Shown here in pieces: positions 53,426 to 60,818 of a DNA stretch of 64,000 nt. The notes under the pieces were generated by a model. That model made no database searches. It saw only the letters and a list, made by a program, of their open reading frames with translations, and was not told where the DNA came from. The position numbers and the translations under genes are program-made. The stretch's first letter is position 1, and every line of letters begins with the position of its first letter. Source of the stretch: JBQTGK01 sp052400665 (lineage in GTDB: Bacteria > Bacteroidota > Bacteroidia > Bacteroidales > Marinifilaceae); the NCBI GenBank assembly GCA_052400665.1, contig JBQTGK010000001.1; one strand, written 5' to 3'.

Positions 53426-53466
53426 AAAACATAAAAAAGAGGTTCCCAACAATCAGGAACCTCTTT
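53422..53466 (-). terminator. Terminator of the Spy-like gene
   Basis: AAAGAGGTTCC (53,436-53,446) pairs with GGAACCTCTTT (53,456-53,466), followed on the minus strand by TTTATGTTTTTTTT. A T-rich right side allows use from the left too. Confidence 0.85.
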
Positions 53467-53491
53467 CTACTTGTAAAAAACTAATCTATGA

Positions 53492-54367
53492 TTAAAAAGC
53501 TCTTCGTTGGTGCTTAAAACCTTTTCTATTGCCAGAGTGACTTAAGAAAAGCACCAACTGATCCTCGTCTAAAATTTTTCTCATTTCTAAGCGATTGTCA
53601 AATCTCTTTTTTGCCAGTTGAGTTTGAATTTTGCTAAGATCATTCACATTCGATACCAGCATATTTTTGTCAGGATTTTCTGATGTCATCATCTGTCTTT
53701 GCTTCATTCTCAACACTTCGGCCTCATCTCTTAAACTCTTAGTGTCTTTTAAATGAGCAATACGTAACTCTTGCATCTGATCTTTTTGCTCCTCGCTAAA
53801 ATTAAGCATATTGCCTCTTTGCATTTGCCCTTTTCCACCTCTTTGCATTTGACCTCGGTTTTCTCTTTGCCCTCTTTGTGCAAATTGTTTTCCCTCAGCA
53901 GCCTGAAAATTACCTTGTCTTCTTCCTTGTCTCATTCCCTGCTTTCCACGCTGAACATGTTTCTGACCTCTTTTCATGGCATACCTGCCAGATCTGTTTC
54001 CAGCACACATTAATTGCTCTTCATTTAAAGAGGAACGCATATCCAAACGCATATCCAGTCTCTTAAGGTTCAATTCCTTTTTAATGGCACCCATTTTATC
54101 GATATTGGCATAAACCTCGTTCTTGTTTGGCTTAGTAGCCGACACCAAAGTTTGCTGATGTGCCTGCAATTCGTTCAACTGGTTTTTTAAATCCTTCGTT
54201 TCGCTTGCATACTTAATGCGAACGTCTTTCATTTGATCTTTTTGTTCTTCGCTAAGAACAGGTCTTTTTGCATTTCTACCTTGTCTTTGTCCTCTTTGTG
54301 CATATAAACTTGTAGTTCCTGCAACAAAGAACATACAGATCATTCCTAATATTGCTATTTTTTTCAT
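53492..54367 (-). CDS. Periplasmic Spy/CpxP-like protein with two repeats
   Basis: The 291-residue exported protein (signal to about residue 23) consists of two similar helical domains, about 35-120 and 190-285. Each begins LSEEQKDQM/FSEEQKDQM and ends in a run such as MRSSLNEEQLM / MRKILDEDQLV, the LTxxQ-type pattern of Spy and CpxP chaperones. Between them lies a linker of about 65 residues rich in Arg, Gln and Gly (RGQKHVQRGKQGMRQGRRQG). Such proteins sense or shield against envelope stress and metals. The basic linker is unusual and could bind polyanions. It is a single gene outside the hemN islet. Confidence 0.82.
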   Translation of the reverse strand: MKKIAILGMICMFFVAGTTSLYAQRGQRQGRNAKRPVLSEEQKDQMKDVRIKYASETKDLKNQLNELQAHQQTLVSATKPNKNEVYANIDKMGAIKKELNLKRLDMRLDMRSSLNEEQLMCAGNRSGRYAMKRGQKHVQRGKQGMRQGRRQGNFQAAEGKQFAQRGQRENRGQMQRGGKGQMQRGNMLNFSEEQKDQMQELRIAHLKDTKSLRDEAEVLRMKQRQMMTSENPDKNMLVSNVNDLSKIQTQLAKKRFDNRLEMRKILDEDQLVLFLSHSGNRKGFKHQRRAF

Positions 54368-54469
54368 CTTGTCTAATTTTTGAATTTTTTGAAAATAAAT
54401 TTACCGCGCTTTTGTAAAATCGATTTCGGAAGTTTGACCTCTCAATTTTAAAAAGGTTTAATTTTAAAA

Positions 54470-54502
54470 TAAAAAAAAAGACTCACCCACTGGCAAGTCT
54501 TT
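54470..54502 (-). terminator. Terminator of the CtpA-like peptidase gene
   Basis: AAAGACT (54,477-54,483) pairs with AGTCTTT (54,496-54,502), followed on the minus strand by a long T-run. Confidence 0.8.
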
Positions 54503-54523
54503 CTTTTTCAACCTATAAAACAA

Positions 54524-56128
54524 TTAATTAAAAAGCGATTCTGCATCCTGCAATGTTTTATCCAAATCTTTAATTATTGGATAAAAACCTTCATCATCGA
54601 TAATATCACGAGCAATGTATGCCTTTAATTGTGTTTCGATTACCTCTCTCGAGTGACGAAGTCCTTTAGCATCTGGTTTCACACCTTTTTTATCAGCGTA
54701 AGCAACCATTTTGTTTATAATGTTTTTGTTTTTAACAAAATCTAAAACATCCTGATAAGTTTTTATCGATAACATTTGTTGTCTGTTTTGATCGACAAAT
54801 TCAAATGCATACTGATAGATAATACCCTTTCGACTTAAAATTCTGAAATAATCAGAATATCCCGAGGTATCAACAGGAATAAACACATCGGGCATAATTC
54901 CACCTCCACCATAAACAATATTTCCACCAGGAGTTGTATATTTTAACGAATCATTAAAATGAATGGAGTCCTTTTTTTGAAACTCCCCATTTAAAAATCG
55001 ATGATTGATATCATTATAATACTCTTCTTTTCCGTGGTTGTAAGGTTTTTGAATACATCTACCCGTAGGAGTATAATAACGGGCTACGGTTAAACGCAGA
55101 GCCGATCCGTCGGGCAACATACGCTGTTCCTGTACCAGACCTTTACCAAAAGAGCGGCGACCAACAATTTTACCTCTGTCGTTATCCTGAATGGCACCTG
55201 CAAAAATCTCACTTGCCGAAGCCGACGCCTCATCAATTAATACAATAATTGGTAAATCCTGAAATTGCCCGTTACCTGTAGACATATAATTGGTTCTTGG
55301 CTGCGATTTTCCATGTGTATAAACAATCATCTTTTCTTTTGGCAGAAACTCATTAATCATATTTGTTGCTTCGGAAAGATATCCACCTGTATTACCACGT
55401 AAATCGACAATTAATTTTGTGGCCTTTTCGTTTTTAAGCTTATGCAAACCTTCCGAAAATTCGAAATAAGTAGTTGCAGCAAATCGGCTTACTTTTATAT
55501 AACCAATCTCGGGAGTAAGCATATAAGCAATATCAACACTGGGAACAGGAATCGATCCTCGTAACAATTCTATATCGATATTTTCATTCGAGCTTCGGCG
55601 ATAAACACCTACTTTAACCGGCGTACCTTTTGGGCCTTTCAGACGCTTCATAATATCAGCGTCTTTCATTTCTTTCCCAACTATTAAAGTATCGTCGACA
55701 GTTACAATACGATCTCCTGCTTTTATGCCACCAATTTCCGATGGTCCGCCAGGAATTACGCGCACAATAGCCACAGTATCCTGATAACGAACAAACTGAA
55801 CACCAATTCCACCAAAGTTACCCTTTAGCTCATCATTTACTTTTTGCAGATCTTTGGCAGGAATATATACCGTATGCGGATCCAGATCTTTTAAAAGAGA
55901 AGGAATTGCCTTCTCTATCATTTGCTCTGTGCTAACTGTATCCACATAATCTTCCTCAACCATATCCAAAACTATATCAAGCTTACTAGCTGCTTGTGGC
56001 ATTTGGAAAATAGTAGATTCGCCCGAATTTCCTTTCTGAAAAAAAGAATTTATAAACATTCCCAACACCACTGCACAAGCCAGTAAGAGTGGCAAAATTA
56101 TCGCACTTTTTTTATTGTCGTAACTCAT
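54524..56128 (-). CDS. S41 C-terminal processing peptidase
   Basis: The 534-residue periplasmic serine protease has an N-terminal membrane anchor (IILPLLLACAVVLGMFI), a PDZ domain (about 85-175, GGIGVQFV, GGIKAGDRIVTVDD) and the S41 catalytic core with DLRGNTGGYL, EASASASEIFAGAI (nucleophile Ser) and GRRSFGKGLVQ (general-base Lys). A C-terminal helical extension of about 150 residues follows. It trims C-termini of envelope proteins. Two-base-scale spacing to dCMP deaminase (10 bases) suggests an operon, a pair I have often seen in Bacteroidota. Confidence 0.95.
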   Translation of the reverse strand: MSYDNKKSAIILPLLLACAVVLGMFINSFFQKGNSGESTIFQMPQAASKLDIVLDMVEEDYVDTVSTEQMIEKAIPSLLKDLDPHTVYIPAKDLQKVNDELKGNFGGIGVQFVRYQDTVAIVRVIPGGPSEIGGIKAGDRIVTVDDTLIVGKEMKDADIMKRLKGPKGTPVKVGVYRRSSNENIDIELLRGSIPVPSVDIAYMLTPEIGYIKVSRFAATTYFEFSEGLHKLKNEKATKLIVDLRGNTGGYLSEATNMINEFLPKEKMIVYTHGKSQPRTNYMSTGNGQFQDLPIIVLIDEASASASEIFAGAIQDNDRGKIVGRRSFGKGLVQEQRMLPDGSALRLTVARYYTPTGRCIQKPYNHGKEEYYNDINHRFLNGEFQKKDSIHFNDSLKYTTPGGNIVYGGGGIMPDVFIPVDTSGYSDYFRILSRKGIIYQYAFEFVDQNRQQMLSIKTYQDVLDFVKNKNIINKMVAYADKKGVKPDAKGLRHSREVIETQLKAYIARDIIDDEGFYPIIKDLDKTLQDAESLFN

Positions 56129-56138
56129 GTATTAAATT

Positions 56139-56603
56139 TTAATTCTCTTCCTGTAAACAAATATATTTCAACTCGATTCCTGCTCGCTCCAACAGATTTT
56201 TACCATCGGAACTGTGATAATCTTCGGAATACACAACACGTACAATTCCGGCCTGTATAATTAATTTTGCACACTCTATGCAAGGCGAAGCTGTAACGTA
56301 TAATGTAGCATTTTCGCTACTGTTGCCCGATTTTGCAACTTTGGTTATTGCATTAGCTTCGGCATGTAGTACATAAGGTTTTGTTTTTGAATTTTCATCT
56401 TCGCATACATTTTCAAAACCAGAGGGAGTGCCATTATATCCATCGGATATAATCATTTTGTCCTTTACAATTAAAGCTCCAACCTGCCTTCTTTTGCAGT
56501 ATGAATTCTCGGCCCAAACTGCAGCCATTCTTAAATACCTTCTATCTAACTTATCTTGTTTCTCTTGCTTGCCTGTTAGGTCCACCAATTCTGTATTTTG
56601 CAT
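56139..56603 (-). CDS. dCMP deaminase family protein
   Basis: A zinc deaminase that converts dCMP to dUMP for dTMP synthesis. Motifs are HAEANAI with the proton-shuttling Glu and SPCIECAK with the zinc Cys pair. SDGYNGTPSGF is typical of the dCMP/ComEB group. The frame is open upstream to an ATG at 56,678, but the promoter box at 56,632-56,639 implies transcription starts near 56,625. ATG 56,603 (MQNTELVDLTGK) is then the best start, giving 154 residues; ATG 56,621 is a leaderless alternative. It is the first gene of a pair with the CtpA-like peptidase. Confidence 0.9.
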   Translation of the reverse strand: MQNTELVDLTGKQEKQDKLDRRYLRMAAVWAENSYCKRRQVGALIVKDKMIISDGYNGTPSGFENVCEDENSKTKPYVLHAEANAITKVAKSGNSSENATLYVTASPCIECAKLIIQAGIVRVVYSEDYHSSDGKNLLERAGIELKYICLQEEN

Positions 56604-56631
56604 ATTATTAGTCAATTTCATGTACTTAAAA

Positions 56632-56639
56632 CAAATGTA
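56632..56639 (-). promoter_or_regulatory. -7 box that decides the dCMP deaminase start
   Basis: On the minus strand this reads TACATTTG. It lies inside the longest possible frame, so the first ATG (56,678) would not be transcribed from it. Confidence 0.55.
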
Positions 56640-56678
56640 TAAAAATATATCGGGAGTTAATCTTTTATAGTACATCAA

Positions 56679-56943
56679 TCAAAACCTGCTGCCCTTAACG
56701 ATTAACCTAGCAGTAAGCTATTTTTGCCACTTGTAAACGAAACTAATTCTTCTTAAAGTTCACATCTAATCAACAAAAAGATTTGTTCTATAATATCTCA
56801 AATGCCAACACCTTAACAGATCAACTTTTTCAAAATAGTAGTCAGTACAAAACTCGATGTAGATTACTAACACCGATAACAAAAGCAGGGCCAGCAACAG
56901 GCGGGTTACCTTCGAAATATATTCCTATCAATCATATTATATT
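56679..56943. other. Intergenic region, no gene seen
   Basis: About 300 bases counting the dCMP deaminase leader. A plus-strand frame here crosses the terminator and runs into the opposing gene, and its sequence has no domain-like pattern. It is slightly less AT-rich around 56,880-56,920. No tRNA fold was found. Confidence 0.4.
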
Positions 56944-56980
56944 AAAATTCCCGATTGGCATATCACAAATCGGGAATTTT
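56944..56980 (-). terminator. Terminator of the small secreted protein gene
   Basis: AAAATTCCCGATT (56,944-56,956) pairs with AATCGGGAATTTT (56,968-56,980), a perfect 13-pair stem just past the stop codon. Confidence 0.85.
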
Positions 56981-56995
56981 AAGTTTCTTAAGCTA

Positions 56996-57442
56996 TTACT
57001 TAAAAAGGTATGCTTTTATAGTTTGCGAAGCCGGACGACCAATAATATTCTTAATATAGCCATTCTTCTCGTTTAAAATTCCCGATTTTTGCACATATCC
57101 TTTTCCCATTGGCATGCAAGTACCCCATGCTCCACTAGGGCTACAATCGTTAAAATTGGTTATTTTAACAAGAGTATGATTCCCAACTGTTATGATACAG
57201 GTTTTATAAGTTTTAGCTAAGTCTAAAGTTTCCCTTATAGTTTCTTTATTCAACTCAACTGTTTTATCGGCCTGCTGCTCTGCTAATTTATTAATTGTAG
57301 ATATAGGCTGACCAAGATCTGCAAATTCGTCTTTAAAATTAATGCTACCCGCAACAAAAGCTTTTAAAACTTCAAACTTTGTATTTTGTGCACTAAGAGA
57401 GAATCCAATCAAAACCAAAAGTATAACAATAGATTTTTTCAT
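56996..57442 (-). CDS. Small secreted protein, unknown function
   Basis: The 148-residue product has a signal peptide (MKKSIVILLVLIGFSLSAQ). The mature part contains NFNDCSPSGAWGTCMPMGKGYV, with two Cys that could form a disulfide, and a helical first half. I recognise no family. It is a single gene with its own terminator, between the housekeeping block and the Rhs region. Confidence 0.65.
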   Translation of the reverse strand: MKKSIVILLVLIGFSLSAQNTKFEVLKAFVAGSINFKDEFADLGQPISTINKLAEQQADKTVELNKETIRETLDLAKTYKTCIITVGNHTLVKITNFNDCSPSGAWGTCMPMGKGYVQKSGILNEKNGYIKNIIGRPASQTIKAYLFK

Positions 57443-57651
57443 GATTATAGATTTTAAATTTAATAAAGCTTAACCAATGCGCTTCTACACAAATCTACAA
57501 AATATGTTTACCTAACACCTAATATTAAATAAAATAATTCGATTGTAGTAGAGAGAAAAAACTTAAAAAAAGAGGTAGTTCAAATTGAATATTTCGAAGT
57601 ACAACAAGAAAACGAAGCAGTTACGACAAGCACAAAAACCCAATAGCCTGA
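57443..57651. other. Intergenic region with possible gene remnant
   Basis: AT-rich sequence. A plus-strand stretch at 57,530-57,646 reads NNSIVVERKNLKKEVVQIEY and on to TSTKTQ and a TAG, which looks coding-like but has no start codon. It may be the tail of a deleted gene. Confidence 0.3.
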
Positions 57652-57746
57652 AAATAAAAAACCCAACTAAAAAAGTTGGGCGATCTATTTAATCTACTAA
57701 TCTATTATTCTATGAAAAACCTAATCTAATTTCTATCTCTTTGTAT
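57652..57746 (-). ncRNA. Candidate ~95-nt small RNA, copy B
   Basis: Minus-strand segment between the promoter box at 57,751-57,758 and a terminator (CCCAACT and AGTTGGG, 57,662-57,680, then TTTTTTATTTT). It shares with copy A (16,788-16,883) the promoter octamer, an ACAAAGAGATAG start, TTTTTCATAGA, TAAATAG and total length, while the terminator stem sequence is different. A possible TTG -33 element lies 17 bases upstream of the -7 box (57,776-57,778). Confidence 0.55.
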
Positions 57747-57750
57747 GATA

Positions 57751-57758
57751 CAAATGTA
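57751..57758 (-). promoter_or_regulatory. -7 box of small RNA copy B
   Basis: On the minus strand TACATTTG, with TTG seventeen bases upstream. Same octamer as copy A. Confidence 0.6.
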
Positions 57759-57846
57759 TCTAACATTTGAGTTAACAAATGAGAAGAAGTGTTAAAGATT
57801 GTGAAAATGCAATTGTTTCAGCTACTTAGGTCTCTCTCAAAATTTC

Positions 57847-58269
57847 TTATTTTCGACAATTTAAACTGCAAGTGAATTGTGATTCTATTATTTTCTTCGA
57901 AAATAGATACGAGTAATTATTATAGTTATTAATAGCGAAATGGCCTATAACAAAAGGTTTTGAACATACTCCAACAGACTGTTTTAGGCTTTCCAAAAAA
58001 TTTCGAGATAGCCTCGCAGACTGTTTTAGGCTCTCCAAAAAATTTCGAGATAGCCTCACAGGCTGTTTTAGGCTCTCCAAAAAGTTTCGAGATAGCCTCG
58101 CAGACTGTTTTAGTCCCTCCAAAAAGTTTCGAGATAGCCTCGCAGGCTGTTTTAGTCCCTCCAAAAAGTTTCGAGATAGCCTCGCAAACTGTTTTGGGCT
58201 CTCCAAAAAGTTTCGAGATAGCCTTGCAGACTGTTTTAAGATTCTAAAATAAAGAAATCCCTCTATCAA
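57847..58269 (-). CDS. Repeat-derived open frame (doubtful gene)
   Basis: A 140-codon frame made mostly of seven near-identical 14-residue units (RLSRNFLESLKQSA). The 42-bp unit is a multiple of three and the opposite strand is also open through the array, so the frame may be a by-product of the repeat. It starts with MIEGFLYFRILKQ inside the decayed Rhs tip and ends with unrelated sequence. I do not think it is expressed, but the unit is amphipathic and basic. Confidence 0.2.
   Translation of the reverse strand: MIEGFLYFRILKQSARLSRNFLESPKQFARLSRNFLEGLKQPARLSRNFLEGLKQSARLSRNFLESLKQPVRLSRNFLESLKQSARLSRNFLESLKQSVGVCSKPFVIGHFAINNYNNYSYLFSKKIIESQFTCSLNCRK
57979..58248. repeat. 42-bp tandem repeat, about 6.4 copies
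   Basis: Units begin at 57,979, 58,021, 58,063, 58,105, 58,147 and 58,189, with a partial seventh at 58,231. Each starts CTGTTTTAGG or a near variant and contains TTTCGAGATAGCCT. Differences are scattered point changes (for example AGGCTCTCC versus AGTCCCTCC), so copies have diverged somewhat. There are no spacers. Confidence 0.95.
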
Positions 58270-58611
58270 TAGAGATACAGAATAATTTAGCAGCTAGTGT
58301 ACAATGCGTATGCATAAGAATTTTTACTCCATTTCTGAAACTCTCAATTCTAGCTTCAATTGCATTTTGAGCAGCTGCTTCGTATTGTGCTTCGTTGCGA
58401 AACAGTGGTTGCCCACTGAGCAAACTGATTGGCTGCATCCCAAAAACCATTCCAGGCATCGCCTATCTTCTTAAAAATTTTCCAGGTTCTACCATCAGAA
58501 TCAATGTATATCATGGGGTTGTTTCCCATGGCCATATACGGCGAAGCAGACTGCAAGACAGGATCTATGGCAAACCAACGGCCTATTTCGGGGTCGTAAT
58601 AACGAGTCCTG
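58244..58611 (-). pseudogene. Decayed Rhs core and tip (orphan cassette)
   Basis: Reading the minus strand from about 58,604 gives RYYDPEIGRWFAIDPVLQ, SPYMAMGNNPMIYIDSDG, the Rhs core end, then a tip beginning RTWKIFKKIGDAWNGFWDAA. A frameshift near 58,420 moves the tip into another frame (RNEAQYEAAAQNAIEARIES) which ends at 58,244. Upstream, the core is interrupted by stop codons in the hairpin at 58,611-58,645. No intact start exists, so this is a silent, decayed cassette. No immunity gene follows; the 42-bp array comes next. Confidence 0.75.
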
Positions 58612-58645
58612 TGAAATATTTACAGCTCTAACAAATTGATTTCAC
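58567..58645 (-). repeat. Shared 79-bp Rhs core block with hairpin, copy 1
   Basis: Matches 62,683-62,761 at 76 of 79 positions. It contains the Rhs core segment RYYDPEIGRWFAI and an inverted repeat GTGAAAT (58,611-58,617) / ATTTCAC (58,639-58,645) with stop codons between. Weaker similarity continues on the upstream side to the CATCATGTTTATC stretch near 58,657. Confidence 0.85.
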
Positions 58646-58812
58646 TGGATAAACATGATGATCGTACTCCCGAAAAAAATCGGGACAGGCAAACACACCC
58701 AAACTATCAATGAACTCCCTTTTAAAAAACAAGCAATACATTGCACAGCTTATTCCCTTAACATTTTATTCGTTTTTATCCTGAATATTAAGATATCGTT
58801 TTATACATATCA

Positions 58813-58832
58813 GTCAATTTGAAGCATTACCA
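58813..58832 (-). repeat. Module-end 20-bp repeat, copy 1
   Basis: GTCAATTTGAAGCATTACCA, twelve bases past the stop of the membrane immunity-like gene. Related copies lie at 59,997-60,016 and 62,909-62,928, each at the end of a tip/immunity module. Confidence 0.7.
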
Positions 58833-58844
58833 ACACTACCCCTT

Positions 58845-59255
58845 TTAATACCCGATCATATAATTAGAGTTTCGTATTAAGTCACCTATCCAAAATTCTC
58901 CCAAAACAACAATAATAATATAAAGCAAACTTAAAATACTATAAAGTCTTTTCTCTTTCTTCGGTATTTTTGCAGTTTTTTTTAAAATTTTAATATATCT
59001 TTTTTTATTTCTAACATAGAACAATATAGAAAACAAAACAATAGTAATTAGATACTTAAAAAAAGATTCAAAAGCAATAAGATAGTTAGGATAACAATAA
59101 TATAGAAAAACACTTACTATAAAATAAATACCTAAAGTTGAAAATAAGGTTGTAATAATTACTCCATAAAAATAGGTCCACTCAGCAGCATCTCCAGAAA
59201 TAAATTCATCCAATTTACAAGCTCTATAAAAAATATATTCCCAAAATTTTTTCAT
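58845..59255 (-). CDS. Membrane protein, candidate Rhs immunity protein
   Basis: From ATG 59,255 (MKKFWEYIFYRACKLDEF) the protein has 136 residues and four predicted TM helices (around 29-50, 54-75, 80-98, 112-130). The ATG lies four bases after the stop of the hydrophobic Rhs tip gene; a longer frame overlapping that gene exists but is not needed. Integral membrane immunity proteins usually protect against pore-forming or membrane-active toxins, which fits the partner. No family recognised. It ends in the module-end repeat. Confidence 0.65.
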   Translation of the reverse strand: MKKFWEYIFYRACKLDEFISGDAAEWTYFYGVIITTLFSTLGIYFIVSVFLYYCYPNYLIAFESFFKYLITIVLFSILFYVRNKKRYIKILKKTAKIPKKEKRLYSILSLLYIIIVVLGEFWIGDLIRNSNYMIGY

Positions 59256-59259
59256 AATT

Positions 59260-59895
59260 CTATTCAAACCATTTATAATCGTTTTTACCATACCAAGTAC
59301 TTGGTCCACATTTCATCCCTGGTTCAAAACCTAAAGACCAACCAGTTCCAAAAAAAGGAATTAAGGAAATTACATTTGATCTTTGATCTCGTATCATTTC
59401 ATTATGTGTTAAATTTTTAGCTCTATATTGAGCCCTAGTATCAAAATATCCATACACACTAATAGCTGGACCTAACCATTTTCCAATAAACTTAATAAAT
59501 CCTGGAACTTTTAATTTAGTTACAACTTTAGACTCTGCTCCTTTAGCCAGTAATGTATTGTTGAATTTTGCTTGCACCATAAATTCATTATTCAAAAGTT
59601 CATAGAAACCTTTTGCTCCGTATATGCCTACATTAGTGACTAAACCTGCAACATACGGATCGGTATATCCACTCTGCTGCTCTGCTAAGCTAACTCCACT
59701 AAATGCTTGTTTTGCATACACCTTGGCCCTTTTATTAATGGCACGTTTTTCATTCCATTCACCCTCAACCTGATGCATATAATGATTCAACAAAGAAACC
59801 GTAGCCCCCAGTCCTGCACCTCGCCAAAAATCACCTCCTGAGAGTTCTGCGCCCACACCACCTGATAATGCTCCGAAAGATGTTCCGCCCCACAT
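59260..59895 (-). CDS. Orphan Rhs-type toxin tip, hydrophobic
   Basis: The 211-residue frame begins MWGGTSFGALSGGVGAELSG and GDFWRGAGLGATVSLLNHYM, the Gly/Ala-rich linker typical after an Rhs core. No core motif (DPxGRW) is present, so it is a displaced tip. The C-terminal part has hydrophobic stretches (VPGFIKFIGKWLGPAISVYG, SNVISLIPFFGTGWSLGFEP) suggesting membrane activity. The toxin class is unknown. It is followed by a four-TM protein gene after four bases. Probably silent unless recombined onto a full-length Rhs gene. Confidence 0.6.
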   Translation of the reverse strand: MWGGTSFGALSGGVGAELSGGDFWRGAGLGATVSLLNHYMHQVEGEWNEKRAINKRAKVYAKQAFSGVSLAEQQSGYTDPYVAGLVTNVGIYGAKGFYELLNNEFMVQAKFNNTLLAKGAESKVVTKLKVPGFIKFIGKWLGPAISVYGYFDTRAQYRAKNLTHNEMIRDQRSNVISLIPFFGTGWSLGFEPGMKCGPSTWYGKNDYKWFE

Positions 59896-59996
59896 TGAGT
59901 GAAAAATATCTTAAAACCAATTATATTTTCTTTAAAAACAGATACGAGCAAAGGACGCTCGCACCATCAGTCAGCACAAACTCGGACCATCAAGGG

Positions 59997-60016
59997 GTCA
60001 ATTTGATGCATTACCA
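59997..60016 (-). repeat. Module-end 20-bp repeat, copy 2
   Basis: GTCAATTTGATGCATTACCA. It overlaps the stop codon (60,011-60,013) of the second partner gene of the transpeptidase-like module. Confidence 0.7.
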
Positions 60017-60814
60017 CCACTTATTTTTTTCCTCTTTTTGGGCATTTAAATCCTGTAATAAAAAAGCTTTATAAAAATTCATCCATCCAGCATCTAAATA
60101 TTTTTCATTAACGGAAAACTCAGCTATTCCAACATCTAGATTTTTGGAATAGGGAACTCTATAATCACCCCAATTACATACTTTTGTTTTATTAGTTTTA
60201 TAACTAATCCATTTTCCTACAAATTGGTTATTATTATAAGAATCGCTATATCCTTTTTCCAGATCATCATACATAGGAATATTATCCTTAATGTAAAAAT
60301 CACATTTTAGAACTCCTTCAAATACACCTGTCCCTTTTTGCTCTTTTTTCTCAAAAAACAGATACTTAGCTACTATTCTTCCTTTAGGGTATTTAAATTG
60401 ATTTGCTGCATCTTCATCTTCATGCTGCATGGCGACATTGTAATTTAATATTCTATCTTTTTCATTTTTCAAACAAATTCTATGAATTTCTATTTTTCCA
60501 AGAAACTCACATACATTATTTTTTACTTTTGATTTTCCAAAAACAAGATATTCTTTTTCATTATTTTGATCTTTAACTACTGAAATTAGTCTAATTTTTA
60601 TTCTTTGATAATTAGAACCAATATATCCTAAAGTGTTGTTTCCTCTGGATTCTAAAAGTTTACTAAAGTTATAACCTAATAAACTATCAAGATTTTCTTC
60701 ACAAGAGCTACTTATTTTATTAAAAAACTTACAACTATTATCTTGGAACTGTGCTGATAAATTTACTTGCGTAAACACTAATAATAATACTGCTAATTTC
60801 TTCATTTTATTCAA
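60011..60814 (-). CDS. Secreted partner protein 2 of LDT-like Rhs tip
   Basis: The 267-residue product has a signal peptide (MKKLAVLLLVFTQVNLSAQ from ATG 60,805, or three residues longer from 60,814). The mature protein contains several Cys (DNSCKFF, SSSCEEN, NNVCEF, HRICLK, KCDFY, KVCNWGDY), beta-rich segments and a C-terminal MNFYKAFLLQ stretch. No domain is recognised. It starts four bases after the preceding secreted partner, and ends in the module-end repeat, so it belongs to the module. A second immunity protein or an accessory factor is possible. Confidence 0.6.
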   Translation of the reverse strand: MNKMKKLAVLLLVFTQVNLSAQFQDNSCKFFNKISSSCEENLDSLLGYNFSKLLESRGNNTLGYIGSNYQRIKIRLISVVKDQNNEKEYLVFGKSKVKNNVCEFLGKIEIHRICLKNEKDRILNYNVAMQHEDEDAANQFKYPKGRIVAKYLFFEKKEQKGTGVFEGVLKCDFYIKDNIPMYDDLEKGYSDSYNNNQFVGKWISYKTNKTKVCNWGDYRVPYSKNLDVGIAEFSVNEKYLDAGWMNFYKAFLLQDLNAQKEEKNKWW

Positions 60815-60818
60815 ATCA

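Noticed and set aside
53433..53500. Third copy of the small RNA (a CATAGATTAG word next to a terminator)
   Set aside because: Only ten bases match copy A, there is no promoter box, and the stretch is the 3' end of the Spy-like transcript.
54481..54503. CACTGGC word resembling part of a riboswitch
   Set aside because: It is the loop of a terminator hairpin after the CtpA-like gene.
56880..56940. tRNA-like TTCGAA segment
   Set aside because: No cloverleaf stems can be drawn around it.
56783..57076. 97-codon plus-strand frame
   Set aside because: It crosses a 13-pair terminator stem and enters the opposing secreted-protein gene antisense.
57960..58247. Plus-strand frame across the 42-bp repeats
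   Set aside because: It exists only because the unit length is a multiple of three and lacks stops; no flanking coding context.
57979..58248. Regularly repeated sequence that might be a CRISPR array
   Set aside because: Units are directly adjacent with no unique spacers, and no cas gene is near.
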